A DNA stretch of 64,000 nt. It comes from Pseudomonas sp. Irchel 3E13 (lineage in GTDB: Bacteria; Pseudomonadota; Gammaproteobacteria; Pseudomonadales; Pseudomonadaceae). The stretch spans positions 372,001-436,000 of the forward strand of contig NZ_FYDX01000007.1 of NCBI RefSeq assembly GCF_900187455.1, read 5' to 3'. Below are positions 35,423-44,499 of the stretch, in pieces (positions within the stretch are counted from its first letter, which is position 1; each line of letters begins with the position of its first letter). Both the position numbers and the translations under genes were made by a program. The notes under the pieces are model-generated. The model saw nothing but the letters and a program-made list of their open reading frames with translations. It did no database searches and was not told where the DNA came from.

Positions 35423-37332
35423 CAGGACAATGCCTCCAGCTCCGCCTGCATGTTTTCCAGCACTTCTAGCGCTTCCATCCAGGCTTCTTCCAGTTCCGCT
35501 TCGCGACTTTTGAGCTGGGCCTGACGGGCCAGCAGGTCACGCAGTTCGTCCTTGCGGGCGGCCTCGTAGACACCGCTGTCGCCGAGGCTCGCTTCGACTT
35601 TCGCCAGCTCCGCGTGCAGCTTGCCCAGCTCGGCTTCAAGCTTGTCGGCCTCGCGCTTGTGCGGTGCCAATTGCTGGCGCAGGGCTGCGGCGGCCTGGCG
35701 CTGGGCCTTCTTGTCGGTCTTGTCGGGGTTGACCGGCGTTGTACTGACCGGCGCGTTGCGCTGGCGATACTCCACCAGCCAGCGGGCGTAGTCATCGAGG
35801 TCGCCGTCGAAGGCTTCCATCTTGCCGTCGGCGACCAGCAGGAACTCGTCCGTGGTGCTCTTGAGCAGATGACGATCGTGAGAGACCACCACGACGGCGC
35901 CGCTGAATTCCTGCAGCGCCATGGTCAGCGCCAGGCGCATTTCCAGGTCGAGGTGGTTGGTCGGTTCGTCGAGCAGCAGCAGGTTCGGCCGCTCCCAGGC
36001 AATCAGCGCCAGGGCCAGGCGGGCTTTCTCGCCACCGGAGAAATTCAGCACCGGCTCGTCGCAGCGATTGCCACGGAAGTCGAAACCGCCGAGGAAATCG
36101 CGCAGCGTTTGCTCACGCTCGGTCGGCGCCAGGCGCTGCAGGTGCAGCAACGGGCTGGCCTTGCTGTCGAGGGAGTCGAGCTGGTGCTGGGCGAAGTAGC
36201 CGACCACCAGGTTCTCGCCGCGCACCAGGCGACCGGCCAGCGGCTCCAGCTCGCCCGCGAGGTTCTTGATCAGCGTCGACTTGCCCGCGCCGTTAGGGCC
36301 GAGCAGGCCGATACGGGCACCCGGTGCCAGTTGCAGCTTGATCTTCTCCAGCACGGTTTTGTCGCCATAACCCAGGCGGGCTTCGGCGAGGTCGAGCAGC
36401 GGGCTGGAGATCTTCTCGGACTCACGGAAAGCGAAGTCGAACGGCGAATCGACGTGGGCCGCCGACAGTTCTTCCATGCGCTCCAGGGCCTTGATCCGGC
36501 TCTGCGCCTGACGGGCCTTGGTCGCCTGGGCCTTGAACCGGGCGATGTATTTTTCCATGTGGGCGCGCTGCGCCTGCTGCTTCTCGTACGCCTGCTGCTG
36601 TTGCGCCAGGCGCTCGGCCCGGGCCCGCTCGAAGGCGCTGTAGCCGCCGCGGTAGAGCGTCAGCTTGCACTGCTCGACATGGGCGACGTGATCGACCACG
36701 GCATCGAGGAAATCACGGTCGTGGGAGATCAGCAGCAGCGTGCCGGGGTAGCCCTTGAGCCAGTCTTCCAGCCAGAGGATCGCGTCGAGGTCCAGGTGGT
36801 TGGTGGGTTCGTCGAGCAGCAGCAGGTCGGAGGGGCACATCAGTGCCTGCGCCAGGTTCAGACGCATCCGCCAGCCACCGGAGAAGTCGCCGACACGGCG
36901 GTCCATCTGCTCGTTGCTGAAGCCGAGGCCAGCCAGCAGCTTGCGCGCCCGCGCATCGGCGGTGTAGCCGTCAGCGCTGTCGAGCTCGATGTGCAGCCGC
37001 GCCAGGGCGATGTTGTCATGGGCGGCTTCGGCGGCGACAAGCGCGTCCTGGACCTTGCGCAGGTGCACATCGCCGTCCAGCACATAGTCCACGGCCAGGC
37101 GGTCGAGGGTGTCGACCTCCTGGCGCATGTGGGCGATACGCCAGTCGCCGGGCAACTGACAGTTGCCGGCGTCGGGTGTGAGCTCGCCGCGCAGCAAGGC
37201 GAACAGGCTGGACTTGCCGGCGCCGTTGGCACCGATCAAACCGGCTTTGTGGCCGGCGTGCAGGGTGAGCTCCGCGCCTTCTAGCAGGCGTTGCGGACCA
37301 CGCTGTAAAGTGAGGTTCGAGAGTCTGATCAT
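35422..37332 (-). CDS. yheS: ABC-F ATPase, YheS-type
   Basis: This 636-residue cytosolic protein has two ATPase domains joined by a linker: Walker A GANGAGKSS near residue 34, signature FSGGWRMRLNLAQAL, Walker B LLLLDEPTNHLD in the first domain; GPNGAGKSTL, FSGGEKARLALAL and LLLLDEPTNHLD in the second. It ends in a charged coiled coil (KREADKLEAELGKLHAELAKVE). There are no membrane helices. ABC-F proteins act on the ribosome; length and domain layout match YheS. The ATG at 37332 is supported; an upstream frame extension to 37602 overlaps the divergent gene. Confidence 0.95.
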   Translation of the reverse strand: MIRLSNLTLQRGPQRLLEGAELTLHAGHKAGLIGANGAGKSSLFALLRGELTPDAGNCQLPGDWRIAHMRQEVDTLDRLAVDYVLDGDVHLRKVQDALVAAEAAHDNIALARLHIELDSADGYTADARARKLLAGLGFSNEQMDRRVGDFSGGWRMRLNLAQALMCPSDLLLLDEPTNHLDLDAILWLEDWLKGYPGTLLLISHDRDFLDAVVDHVAHVEQCKLTLYRGGYSAFERARAERLAQQQQAYEKQQAQRAHMEKYIARFKAQATKARQAQSRIKALERMEELSAAHVDSPFDFAFRESEKISSPLLDLAEARLGYGDKTVLEKIKLQLAPGARIGLLGPNGAGKSTLIKNLAGELEPLAGRLVRGENLVVGYFAQHQLDSLDSKASPLLHLQRLAPTEREQTLRDFLGGFDFRGNRCDEPVLNFSGGEKARLALALIAWERPNLLLLDEPTNHLDLEMRLALTMALQEFSGAVVVVSHDRHLLKSTTDEFLLVADGKMEAFDGDLDDYARWLVEYRQRNAPVSTTPVNPDKTDKKAQRQAAAALRQQLAPHKREADKLEAELGKLHAELAKVEASLGDSGVYEAARKDELRDLLARQAQLKSREAELEEAWMEALEVLENMQAELEALS

Positions 37333-37382
37333 AATGGCCGCGGAGTCTACCAGCTTCGATGGCAACTGGCGCGAGTGGGACC

Positions 37383-37865
37383 ATGCACACCGACCTGTGG
37401 AATTTCGCCATCGGGCTCTATGCCCGGCCTGGCGTAGAGCAAGCCTGCCTGGAACTTCAGGCGCAGGGCGCGGATGTCTGCCTGCTGCTGTGCGCGGCGT
37501 GGCTCGACCGACGCGCAGTCGTGCCCAGCGATGGGCGCATCGAGCAATTGCGGCAACTGGCGGGTCCGTGGCAGCGCGACGTGGTGCAACCGTTGAGGTC
37601 ACTGCGACAGCAATGGCGCGCGCAAGCGACTGCGGACAGCCAACTGGCGGCGTTGCGCGAGCGAATCAAAGGGCTGGAGCTGGATGCGGAGCGCCTGCAA
37701 CTGGAACGTTTACAGGGTATTTGTGCCGGCTGGCCGGACGGGGACAAAGCCCGGCCGGATAGCTGGCTGGCACGGCTGGCGCCGGCCATCTCTCGCCACC
37801 ACGACGCGCTGCAAGTGCTGCGCGCCGCAGTGGTGACGACTCAGGAAGCCGTCGACGGAGATTGA
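37383..37865 (+). CDS. TIGR02444 family protein
   Basis: The 160-residue product matches TIGR02444, known from proteobacteria next to algP or ABC-F genes: MHTDLWNFAIGLYARPGVEQ, ACLELQAQGADVCLLLCAAWL and an alpha-helical C-terminal half. Function is unknown. An in-frame ATG at 37359 is possible but the conserved DLWNFA start supports 37383. The last 25 bases overlap the 3' end of algP on the opposite strand. Confidence 0.85.
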   Translation: MHTDLWNFAIGLYARPGVEQACLELQAQGADVCLLLCAAWLDRRAVVPSDGRIEQLRQLAGPWQRDVVQPLRSLRQQWRAQATADSQLAALRERIKGLELDAERLQLERLQGICAGWPDGDKARPDSWLARLAPAISRHHDALQVLRAAVVTTQEAVDGD

Positions 37866-38965
37866 GTGGTTGCTGCTGGAGCGCTGGCTGGAGCGGGCGC
37901 CGCAGGAGCCGGCGACGCTGCCGCTGCTGGTGTAGCGGCAGGGGTAGCGGGCTTGGCGGCAGGTTTCGCTGCTGCTGGCTTGGCAGGAGCCTTGGCGGCG
38001 GCGGGTTTGGCTGGTGCTTTGGCAGCAGCCGGTTTGGCTGGCGCCTTGGTGGCCGCTGGCTTGGCTGGAGCCTTCGCGGCTACCGGTTTGGCCGGTGCCT
38101 TGGCGGCGACGGGTTTGGCTGCTGGCTTGGCCGGGGCTTTGGCGGCTACCGGCTTGGCAGCGGCAGGCTTGGCAGGTGCTTTGGCGGCGGCGGGTTTGGC
38201 CGCCGGTTTGGCTGGGGCTTTGGCGGCTACCGGCTTGGCAGCAGGTTTGGCCGGCGCCTTGGCAGCAGCGGCTTTCGCGGCTGGCTTGGCTGGGGCTTTG
38301 GCCGCTACCGGTTTGGCGGCTGGCTTGGCCGGCGCCTTGGCGGCAGCAGCTTTTGCGGCTGGCTTGGCAGCGGCTTTGGCAGCTACCGGCTTGGCGGCAG
38401 CTTTGGCCGGGGCCTTGGCAGCAGCAGCTTTAGCGGCGGGTTTGGCGGCAGGCTTGGCAGCAGCAGGCTTGGCGGCGGGTTTGGCCGGCGCCTTGGCAGC
38501 AGCGGCTTTTGCGGCTGGCTTGGCAGCGGTCTTGGCGGCTGGTTTCGCGGCAGGCTTGGCCGGTGCGCGAGTGGACAGTGTCTTGGACACGGCATCACGA
38601 ACTTTGCCAACACCCTGGGCCAGCTTCAAGCTTTCCTGGACATCACGCTTGAGGCCAGAAATATAAGTGCGGGTTTGCGCTTGACGCTCTTGCAACGAAT
38701 CGAGCAGTCCTTCCAACTCACTTACTACAGTTTTTGCCTTGTCCTGTGCCTTGGCTTTACCGGCGTTAGCGGCATCCTGAAGTTTGAGGCGAGACTTGTG
38801 CAGTTTTTCCTGAGCCTTGCCACGTTGTTTTTCCAACTTGGACAGGAGTTTTTCCGCATCAGCCAGCGCTTGCGAGCAGGCGTTCTCCAAATGCTCGAGC
38901 AGGCTGCCCGAGAGTTGTTGTAGCAGGTGCAAAGGCGTATTGACTGGCTTCTTGTTGGCCGACAT
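37841..38965 (-). CDS. algP: AlgP, histone H1-like transcriptional regulator
   Basis: This 374-residue protein has a basic, coiled-coil N-terminal part (about 1-130, KPVNTPLHLLQQLSGSLLEH onward) and a C-terminal tail built from tandem KPAA/KAPA-type repeats (about 131-345), rich in Lys, Ala and Pro, resembling eukaryotic histone H1 tails. It ends in an Ala/Pro/Thr tail. AlgP (AlgR3) is a DNA-binding regulator of alginate genes in P. aeruginosa and is prone to repeat-length change. AGGAGG precedes the ATG by seven bases. Confidence 0.95.
   Translation of the reverse strand: MSANKKPVNTPLHLLQQLSGSLLEHLENACSQALADAEKLLSKLEKQRGKAQEKLHKSRLKLQDAANAGKAKAQDKAKTVVSELEGLLDSLQERQAQTRTYISGLKRDVQESLKLAQGVGKVRDAVSKTLSTRAPAKPAAKPAAKTAAKPAAKAAAAKAPAKPAAKPAAAKPAAKPAAKAAAAKAPAKAAAKPVAAKAAAKPAAKAAAAKAPAKPAAKPVAAKAPAKPAAKAAAAKAPAKPAAKPVAAKAPAKPAAKPAAAKAPAKPAAAKPVAAKAPAKPAAKPVAAKAPAKPVAAKAPAKPAATKAPAKPAAAKAPAKPAAAKAPAKPAAAKPAAKPATPAATPAAAASPAPAAPAPASAPAATTQSPSTAS
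37930..38575. repeat. Tandem KPAA-coding repeat array in algP
   Basis: A degenerate 12-nt or multiple-of-12 unit, read on the plus strand as GGC(T/C)TTGGC(G/A)G plus variants, repeats throughout this interval and encodes K-P-A-A or K-A-P-A on the minus strand. Two plus-strand frames also stay open across it purely because of the repeat. Units vary enough to limit slippage, but copy number is expected to differ between strains. Confidence 0.9.
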
Positions 38966-39206
38966 GGCTTACCTCCTGGCTGACGAAATTGCGGCTCATA
39001 CTAGACCTGTGCTGCTATCGCCGCTAGGGCATGTTGACCGCAAGGGAGACGCCGCGTTGCATGCCTGGGCAAAGTTGTTATCGCTGCAGCTCGAAAACAA
39101 GTGTAGATGCTGTATTTCCGACTGCCGATAATTAACTAATTGCTCCATGCCGACGGCATAATCAACACCGCTCGAAACTCTTCTTCGGTCTTTTCGGAGC
39201 CTGCCC

Positions 39207-39872
39207 GTGCCGCGCTATTTGTTGCTGTCATTAGTCCTCATGCTGCCGCCGGCGTTCGCGGAACAGACCACCCCCGCCACATCGGATCACGACCTCGCCT
39301 ACAGCCTTGGCGCCAGCCTGGGTGAGCGCCTGCGCCAGGAGGTTCCGGGGCTGCAACTCCAGGCGCTGCTCGAGGGCCTGCAACAGGCTTATCAGAACAA
39401 GCCGCTGGCGCTGAGCCAGGCGCGTATCGATGCCGTCCTCGCCAGGCACGACGAGCAGGCCACTGCCGCCGCCGCGCAATCGCAGGTCGAGCAGGCGCTG
39501 GCAGCGGAAAAGCGTTTCATGGCCACCGAGCGCGGCCGCGCCGGTGTGCGTGAACTCAGTGACGGCGTGCTGATGACCGAGCTGCAGGCAGGCAACGGCG
39601 CCAAGCCGAAAGCGGGTGGCAGGGTGCAGGTTCGTTATGTAGGGAAATTGCCGGATGGCACAGTGTTCGATCAGAACAACCAACCGCAGTGGTTCAAACT
39701 GGGCAGTGTGATCGAAGGCTGGCAAACGGCGTTGCCGGAGATGGCTGCGGGTTCGAAATACCGCTTGGTGATCCCTTCGGCGCAAGCCTACGGAGCGGAT
39801 GGTGCGGGCGATTTGATCGCGCCGTACACGCCGCTGGTATTCGAGATTGAATTGCTCAACGTTGCCGACTGA
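39207..39872 (+). CDS. FKBP-type peptidyl-prolyl isomerase
   Basis: This 221-residue periplasmic protein has a signal peptide (MPRYLLLSLVLMLPPAFA), an N-terminal FkpA/Mip-like dimerisation helix region (HDLAYSLGASLGERLRQEVP, residues 28-110) and a C-terminal FKBP domain (VRYVGKLPDGTVFDQNN, WKLG-like WFKLGSVIEGWQTALPEMAAG, YRLVIPSAQAYGADGAGD). The start is GTG at 39207, with GGAG eight bases upstream. It lies between algP and rsd as in P. aeruginosa. Confidence 0.93.
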   Translation: MPRYLLLSLVLMLPPAFAEQTTPATSDHDLAYSLGASLGERLRQEVPGLQLQALLEGLQQAYQNKPLALSQARIDAVLARHDEQATAAAAQSQVEQALAAEKRFMATERGRAGVRELSDGVLMTELQAGNGAKPKAGGRVQVRYVGKLPDGTVFDQNNQPQWFKLGSVIEGWQTALPEMAAGSKYRLVIPSAQAYGADGAGDLIAPYTPLVFEIELLNVAD

Positions 39873-39886
39873 CAGGCCGGCAACGT
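39859..39886. terminator. Hairpin at the 3' end of the FKBP gene
   Basis: Arms ACGTTGCCG (39859-39867) and CGGCAACGT (39878-39886) form a 9-bp stem with a 10-nt loop that includes the FKBP stop codon. It lies between two converging genes (rsd stops at 39900). No U tract follows, so it is only a candidate. Confidence 0.45.
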
Positions 39887-39899
39887 CATCGCAGAAGGA

Positions 39900-40370
39900 T
39901 CAGGCCTGAGTGGCGACCTCTTCCTTGTGCGCGGTGTGCAGCACCTCGATCAGGCAGTCTTCCAGTTCGAAGCGCTCGCGCAACTGACCACCGAGCTTGC
40001 TCAGCTCTTCGGCGAAACGCTCGGCGTCCTTGCATTCACCTTTGTGGCAATTGTCGTTGAAGGTCAACGCGAGCTGAGTGCTGTCGTTGATGCGCGGGTT
40101 GATCTGTTCGGCCAGTTTCAGCCCACCGTCATCGCCAAACGCCTTGGCTTCGCTGACCAGCTGTTCGCAGATTTCGAAGTGCCAGGCGGAAACATAATCC
40201 ACGAGAATCTCGCAGAAGCGACCATTGGCTTTCTTGTCGGCAAATGCCTGCTTGGCATCGCGCAACTCGCGGAACGCAGTTACCAACTCTCCGCGCTCGT
40301 TCAGCCAGCGGTCAATGAGCTTGTGAACCCCACCCCAGCGTTCCTGAGCATTCTGACAACTATCTAACAT
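39900..40370 (-). CDS. rsd: Rsd/AlgQ anti-sigma-70 factor
   Basis: The 156-residue protein matches Rsd/AlgQ: MLDSCQNAQERWGGVHKLID, WLNERGELVTAFRELRD, KKANGRFCEILVDYVSAWHFEICEQL, and PRINDSTQLALTFNDNCHKG. It binds domain 4 of the housekeeping sigma factor and frees core polymerase for other sigma factors; in pseudomonads AlgQ affects alginate and siderophore genes. The ATG at 40370 has GAGA nearby; a frame extension to 40454 is not supported. A perfect 20-bp palindrome lies 39 nt upstream. Confidence 0.95.
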   Translation of the reverse strand: MLDSCQNAQERWGGVHKLIDRWLNERGELVTAFRELRDAKQAFADKKANGRFCEILVDYVSAWHFEICEQLVSEAKAFGDDGGLKLAEQINPRINDSTQLALTFNDNCHKGECKDAERFAEELSKLGGQLRERFELEDCLIEVLHTAHKEEVATQA

Positions 40371-40408
40371 GGCGGTCTCATCCCTAGTGGGTCGTGCCCC
40401 TGCGCCCC

Positions 40409-40428
40409 GTATCTCAAGGCTGAGATAC
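40409..40428. promoter_or_regulatory. Perfect 20-bp palindrome upstream of rsd
   Basis: GTATCTCA (40409-40416), AGGC and TGAGATAC (40421-40428) form a perfect inverted repeat. It is followed by a purine-rich run on the plus strand and not by U on the minus strand, so it is unlikely to be a terminator for dsbB. It may be an operator or a leader hairpin of rsd. The rest of the 229-nt gap to dsbB holds no gene. Confidence 0.5.
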
Positions 40429-40599
40429 AAAAAGGAATAACGGCAGAACGGCATTGAGCAGCAGTGTTTTCGGTATGCGTGCAGGGGAGATTATTCCCGC
40501 ACGCCCTTGGCTTCAAGGTACGCAGGTGACTAGTTTCATACAAGTGTTTAAGCCTGCGACGCATCGCCACCGGTGATTCAAACGACCGGCGGCCCCCTT

Positions 40600-41121
40600 T
40601 CATGACCGCGCCGGGTTGGGCGGGTTCACCTCACGCCAAGGTAACAATCTCGACACCACCATCACGCCGAGCCCGAGAAACGCCAGCAGGCTCAACTCCG
40701 GCACACTCAGGTCCATGAAACTCCAGGTGATCGGCACGCACTCGGCCGCCCCCACCAGCATGCCTTGCAACCACTCGATGAGGCTTCCCTGCTCGACCAG
40801 ATAGTCCATGGACTGCAGGCAAGGCGTGTCGTCGGTAGGAAAAAGCCCTTGCAGCCAAACATGCCGGGTTGCGAGCAGAGCACCCGCAATGGCCAGCGCC
40901 AGGCACAGCCAGAGATACCTGCGAGCGACCCGGCGGGACGGGCGATGAATCAGCCCACACAGGCAGACCAGCGAAAACGCCGCCAGCAACAGCCGCTGCC
41001 CCTGACACAGCGGACAGGCAATCTGCCCTAGGCCGAACTCGAGGTAGAACGCGCCGCAAAGCACCAGAAAGGAAGCCAGGAAAGCCGGGAGGAAGATTGA
41101 ACGCAGACAGGCCAGCGGCAT
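40600..41121 (-). CDS. dsbB: DsbB-family disulfide bond formation protein (DsbH)
   Basis: This 173-residue inner-membrane protein has four helices and two periplasmic cysteine pairs: C36-C39 (CPLC) next to the quinone, and C101 and C128 in the second loop. That is the layout of DsbB, which reoxidises DsbA with electrons passed to ubiquinone. Pseudomonads carry two DsbB paralogues, and this position (between rsd and hemY) is that of DsbH in P. aeruginosa. The start is uncertain because no strong ribosome binding site precedes it. Confidence 0.92.
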   Translation of the reverse strand: MPLACLRSIFLPAFLASFLVLCGAFYLEFGLGQIACPLCQGQRLLLAAFSLVCLCGLIHRPSRRVARRYLWLCLALAIAGALLATRHVWLQGLFPTDDTPCLQSMDYLVEQGSLIEWLQGMLVGAAECVPITWSFMDLSVPELSLLAFLGLGVMVVSRLLPWREVNPPNPARS

Positions 41122-41318
41122 GGCAGAACCAAGGCAGGAAAGAGATTGCGCAACGGTAGAGGAAACGCCCCCGTTGTTTCAAGAAGCAACGAAGTAGACA
41201 AATCTCTGATTTTGTTAGAACTTTCGCCGAACAGGATAGGAAAAATCCTCAAACCTGCGCAGGAAACTCACACCGTCACCACCGCGGACCAAACCTGCCG
41301 TTCAGTCCGCGGCGTCTA

Positions 41319-42557
41319 TCACGCCCGCACCGGATCCGGCAGCGGCAACGCCAGGAGGCGCTCGTCGAGCAGGCCCAAGCCTTCCTGGAACAGCGCGTTG
41401 CTGCGCTCGTTGTCGCCCAGGCCGGCCAACAGGCGCGCCAGCTCGGCGCAGGTTTCCGGGTTGCGTTGCAGGCGCAGGCTGTCTTCCAGATAGTCGCGGG
41501 CCTTGCCCCACAGACGGTTCTGCAAGCTCAGACGGCCTAGGGTCAGCAACAGGCTCGGGTCGTCGGCGTGCGTCTTGAGCCAGCCTTCGGCGGTTTGCAG
41601 TTGCCGCGCCGGATCACTGCCACGCACCAGGCCGTAGAGGCGCGCCAGATGGCTTTCGTACTCACGCTTGAGCGCGGTGCGCAACACTTCCTCCGCCGTG
41701 CCCTCGGCGCCCAGTTGGCGCAGTTGCTCGGCGTAGGCCAGCACCAGTTGCGGCTCCTGGCGCTGGGCGTTGCTCAGTTGTTGCCAGGCACGCTCCAACG
41801 ATTGCCGGGCCGCCTGACCATCGTCCTCGCGCTGCACCGCCAGGCTCAGGTTCTCGCCCCAGGCACGGCGCTCGAGGTCCGCCAGTTCCTTCGCCGACAA
41901 CACCTTGTCCTTGCGCAACTCCGGCATCAGCCGAATCAGCGCCGACCAGTCGCCACGCTGTTGATACAGACGCTGTAACTGACGCAGTACCTGCGCGTTG
42001 TGCGGATGACGCTCATGCATGGCCTGCAGGGTGACCAACGCAGCCTCGGTATCGCCGCGATCGACCTGTAGCTGTGCGTGTGTCAGAGCAATGGCCAGTT
42101 CCGCCTGAGGCTGACGCTCCAGCGCCCGCTCCAGCAGGTTGTCACTGTCTTCGGTACGACCCAGCTCGTTGGCCGCGCGGGCCGCGCCGAGGTAGTACAG
42201 CAGTGGCTGGCGCTCGGCCTCGGCGGCGCGGTGCAGGTGTTTCTGCGCACTGGCCCAGCGACCTTCGGCGAGGTCCATCTGGCCTTGCTCGATAGCGATC
42301 CGGGTACGGCGGCTGCGGTTATGCCGCGACCATGGATTGACCAGCCCGGTAGAGGTGAACACCAGACCGATCACCACGCGCAGCAACCACAACGCCAGGA
42401 TCACAGCCGCCACCAACGCGAGGGTCGCCCACAGGCTCGATTCGTAGCGGAAGGTGTCGTACGCGATCAGGACATAGCCGCTGTGCCGGGCCACGGCGAT
42501 ACCCAACAGGGTGGCGACGACGATCGCCACCACCACCAGCAGGTAGGCGCGCTTCAT
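41319..42557 (-). CDS. hemY: HemY, TPR protein of the hem operon
   Basis: This 412-residue protein has two N-terminal membrane helices (about 4-24 and 43-65, the HemY_N domain with YDTFRYESSLW) and a large cytoplasmic TPR domain (KHLHRAAEAERQPLLYYLGA onward). It is the proteobacterial HemY, unrelated to protoporphyrinogen oxidase HemY of Bacillus. Its exact role in haem synthesis is unclear. It overlaps hemX by four bases (ATGA) as the last gene of hemCDXY. Confidence 0.93.
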   Translation of the reverse strand: MKRAYLLVVVAIVVATLLGIAVARHSGYVLIAYDTFRYESSLWATLALVAAVILALWLLRVVIGLVFTSTGLVNPWSRHNRSRRTRIAIEQGQMDLAEGRWASAQKHLHRAAEAERQPLLYYLGAARAANELGRTEDSDNLLERALERQPQAELAIALTHAQLQVDRGDTEAALVTLQAMHERHPHNAQVLRQLQRLYQQRGDWSALIRLMPELRKDKVLSAKELADLERRAWGENLSLAVQREDDGQAARQSLERAWQQLSNAQRQEPQLVLAYAEQLRQLGAEGTAEEVLRTALKREYESHLARLYGLVRGSDPARQLQTAEGWLKTHADDPSLLLTLGRLSLQNRLWGKARDYLEDSLRLQRNPETCAELARLLAGLGDNERSNALFQEGLGLLDERLLALPLPDPVRA

Positions 42558-43687
42558 GGCTTGGCCTCCTGGGTTTTATCTTCGGCGGGCTGGCGCAGTG
42601 CCGCTTCCTCGGCCGGCATATGACGCCGCTCGAGGTACGCCTGCACGGCGCTGAGGCTTTCGGCCAGGTCCGGCGTCACCACCGTCACCGGCGCCTTCAC
42701 CAGAGCATTGAGCTGGTCGAGCATCAAGCGGCCCTGCTCGTTGTCCCGATTGAAGTTGGCCAGCAGCACACCACGGGCCTCATCCAGCGCCTGGGTGTAG
42801 ACCTTCGCCTCGCCATTGAGCGCGGCCCACTGCGCCTGCTCCAGCGCCAGGCTGAGGGCCAGGCGCACCTGGCTCAGCGCCTGCCCGGCGAGCAGTGGCT
42901 TGATGTTCTGATCGGCATTGAAGTCGATGCGGAAGTAGCGGGAGATCTGCTCCCACCATTGCGACCAGCGACTGGCACCATCGCCATCGGCGGTCAGGCC
43001 GGACGAGGATTCACCGTCAGCCTTGAACTCCGGCGCCTGCACATTGAGCTGCACCACCTGCTCACGCAGTGCGGCCAACTTCAGGAACAAACCGGTGCGG
43101 TCCGGCTGCTCCACACTGTTCAGCGCGGCCAGGCTGCGGGCCAGTTGCTCGCGGGCGGCGAACGAAGCGGGATCGCTCTGTTCGCGCAGAATCTGGTCCG
43201 CGCCCTCGACCAGCGCGCGGGCGCTGGCGATGTCCTGCAAGGCGGACAGGCGCAAGCTAGCCAGACGCAGCAGGTGCTCGGCCTCGGCCAGGCGCCAGTC
43301 CTTGCGGCTGGCGCCGAGCACGGTTTCAAGGCGCTGGCTCAGGCGTTGCTGGTCACCCTGCAGTTGCGCCACCAGACGGCGGCGGTCTTCCAGTTCGCTG
43401 GCCGGCGGCAGGCTGCTCAATTGCGCCGTAAGTTGCTGCTCGCGGGCCTGCAGGGCTTCGGTCTGTTCGTTCAGTTGGCGTACCTGGTCAACCTGGACCT
43501 GGCTCGACTGCTGCAAGTGACGAACCTGCCACAGCCCCCAGCCTCCGGCAGCCACACCGGCGGCGCCGAGCAGCAGGGCGAGGATCGCCAGACCATTGCC
43601 AGAGCGCCCGGATGACTCGGGCGCGGGTTTCGTCGAAGCCTCGGACGTCGTTTGCAGATCATCGTTGGGCAAGGCTGTTTCGCTCAC
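42554..43687 (-). CDS. hemX: HemX, uroporphyrinogen operon membrane protein
   Basis: This 377-residue protein has a polar N-terminal tail of about 30 residues, one membrane helix (NGLAILALLLGAAGVAAGGWGLW) and a long coiled-coil and helical periplasmic domain (QEQLTAQL..., WRLAEAEHLLRLASLRL). It lacks the methyltransferase domain fused in some annotations. The family is conserved in the hem operon and its biochemical role is unresolved. It follows hemD by 44 nt. Confidence 0.92.
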   Translation of the reverse strand: MSETALPNDDLQTTSEASTKPAPESSGRSGNGLAILALLLGAAGVAAGGWGLWQVRHLQQSSQVQVDQVRQLNEQTEALQAREQQLTAQLSSLPPASELEDRRRLVAQLQGDQQRLSQRLETVLGASRKDWRLAEAEHLLRLASLRLSALQDIASARALVEGADQILREQSDPASFAAREQLARSLAALNSVEQPDRTGLFLKLAALREQVVQLNVQAPEFKADGESSSGLTADGDGASRWSQWWEQISRYFRIDFNADQNIKPLLAGQALSQVRLALSLALEQAQWAALNGEAKVYTQALDEARGVLLANFNRDNEQGRLMLDQLNALVKAPVTVVTPDLAESLSAVQAYLERRHMPAEEAALRQPAEDKTQEAKP

Positions 43688-43731
43688 GTATCCATCCTTT
43701 GCATTGGGGCGCGTCGCATCAGCTTAGCGCC

Positions 43732-44499
43732 TTAGAAAGCGGGTGCAGGGGTTTCCCGCAGCGCCGCCAGCAAAGCCGCGGCACTGGCGCCGCGACAATC
43801 CACCACGTTCTGGGCACCGGCCTGGCGGGCAATTTCAGCCACCCGCGGGCTCGGTACGAACAAGGGCAACCGCGTCAGACGCGGCCAATCCTGCGCAGCC
43901 AGCGCCCGCAGGTGTTCAAAACCCTGTCCACTGCTGACCACCAGGCCATTCAGGCGTTCCGCCGAGACCCGCTGCGCCAGCGTATTGGCAGGGTAGTTCG
44001 GCACGCCACGGCGGTACAGCGGCAGATAGTCGACATGCGCACCGAGCGCGGTCAACTGCGAGGCCAGCAGTTCGCGCCCGTCTTCGCCGCGCAGGATCAA
44101 CACGCGCGGCGCCGGACCGGCCAGCGCCGCCTGCAATTGCGGCAAGCGCAACAGGGCTTCGCTGTCATCACCGTTGTCGGGGAAGTGCGCCGTCAGTCCA
44201 TGGCTTTCGAGCACGCCGGCAGTGCCGGCACCGACACTGAACCAGGCCAGCTCAGGTAACTGCGGCCACTGCCTGGCAAGCAACTCGAGGCCAAGCCGGG
44301 CTGCCGGTTTGCTGACCACGATAACCGCGCAGTAGCGATCGAGGTTGTGTATCAGCGCCTGATACTGGTCCGGGACCGTCAGCGGCTCGATTTCCAGCAG
44401 GGGCATGCAACTGCCGTATGCACCCGCCTCGGCGAGGGTGGCGGCCAGCGCCGCGCAGTCCTCGGCGGGCCGGGTCAGCAGCAGCCGCCAGCGGGTCAC
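43732..44499 (-). CDS. hemD: Uroporphyrinogen-III synthase
   Basis: The 255-residue product has the two-domain HemD fold with low sequence conservation: [20 protein letters not shown] at the start, [19 protein letters not shown] near residue 88 and [17 protein letters not shown] near 190. It inverts ring D of hydroxymethylbilane and closes the macrocycle. The start is GTG at 44499, overlapping the hemC stop by four bases (GTGA). Extensions upstream to 44667 lie within hemC and are not supported. Confidence 0.93.
   Translation of the reverse strand: MTRWRLLLTRPAEDCAALAATLAEAGAYGSCMPLLEIEPLTVPDQYQALIHNLDRYCAVIVVSKPAARLGLELLARQWPQLPELAWFSVGAGTAGVLESHGLTAHFPDNGDDSEALLRLPQLQAALAGPAPRVLILRGEDGRELLASQLTALGAHVDYLPLYRRGVPNYPANTLAQRVSAERLNGLVVSSGQGFEHLRALAAQDWPRLTRLPLFVPSPRVAEIARQAGAQNVVDCRGASAAALLAALRETPAPAF

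Noticed and set aside
37930..38575. Possible CRISPR array
   Set aside because: The repetition is contiguous coding repeat with no unique spacers, and no cas gene is present.
37862..38923. Gly- and Cys-rich plus-strand proteins across algP
   Set aside because: They are read-through of the KPAA-coding repeat on the wrong strand.
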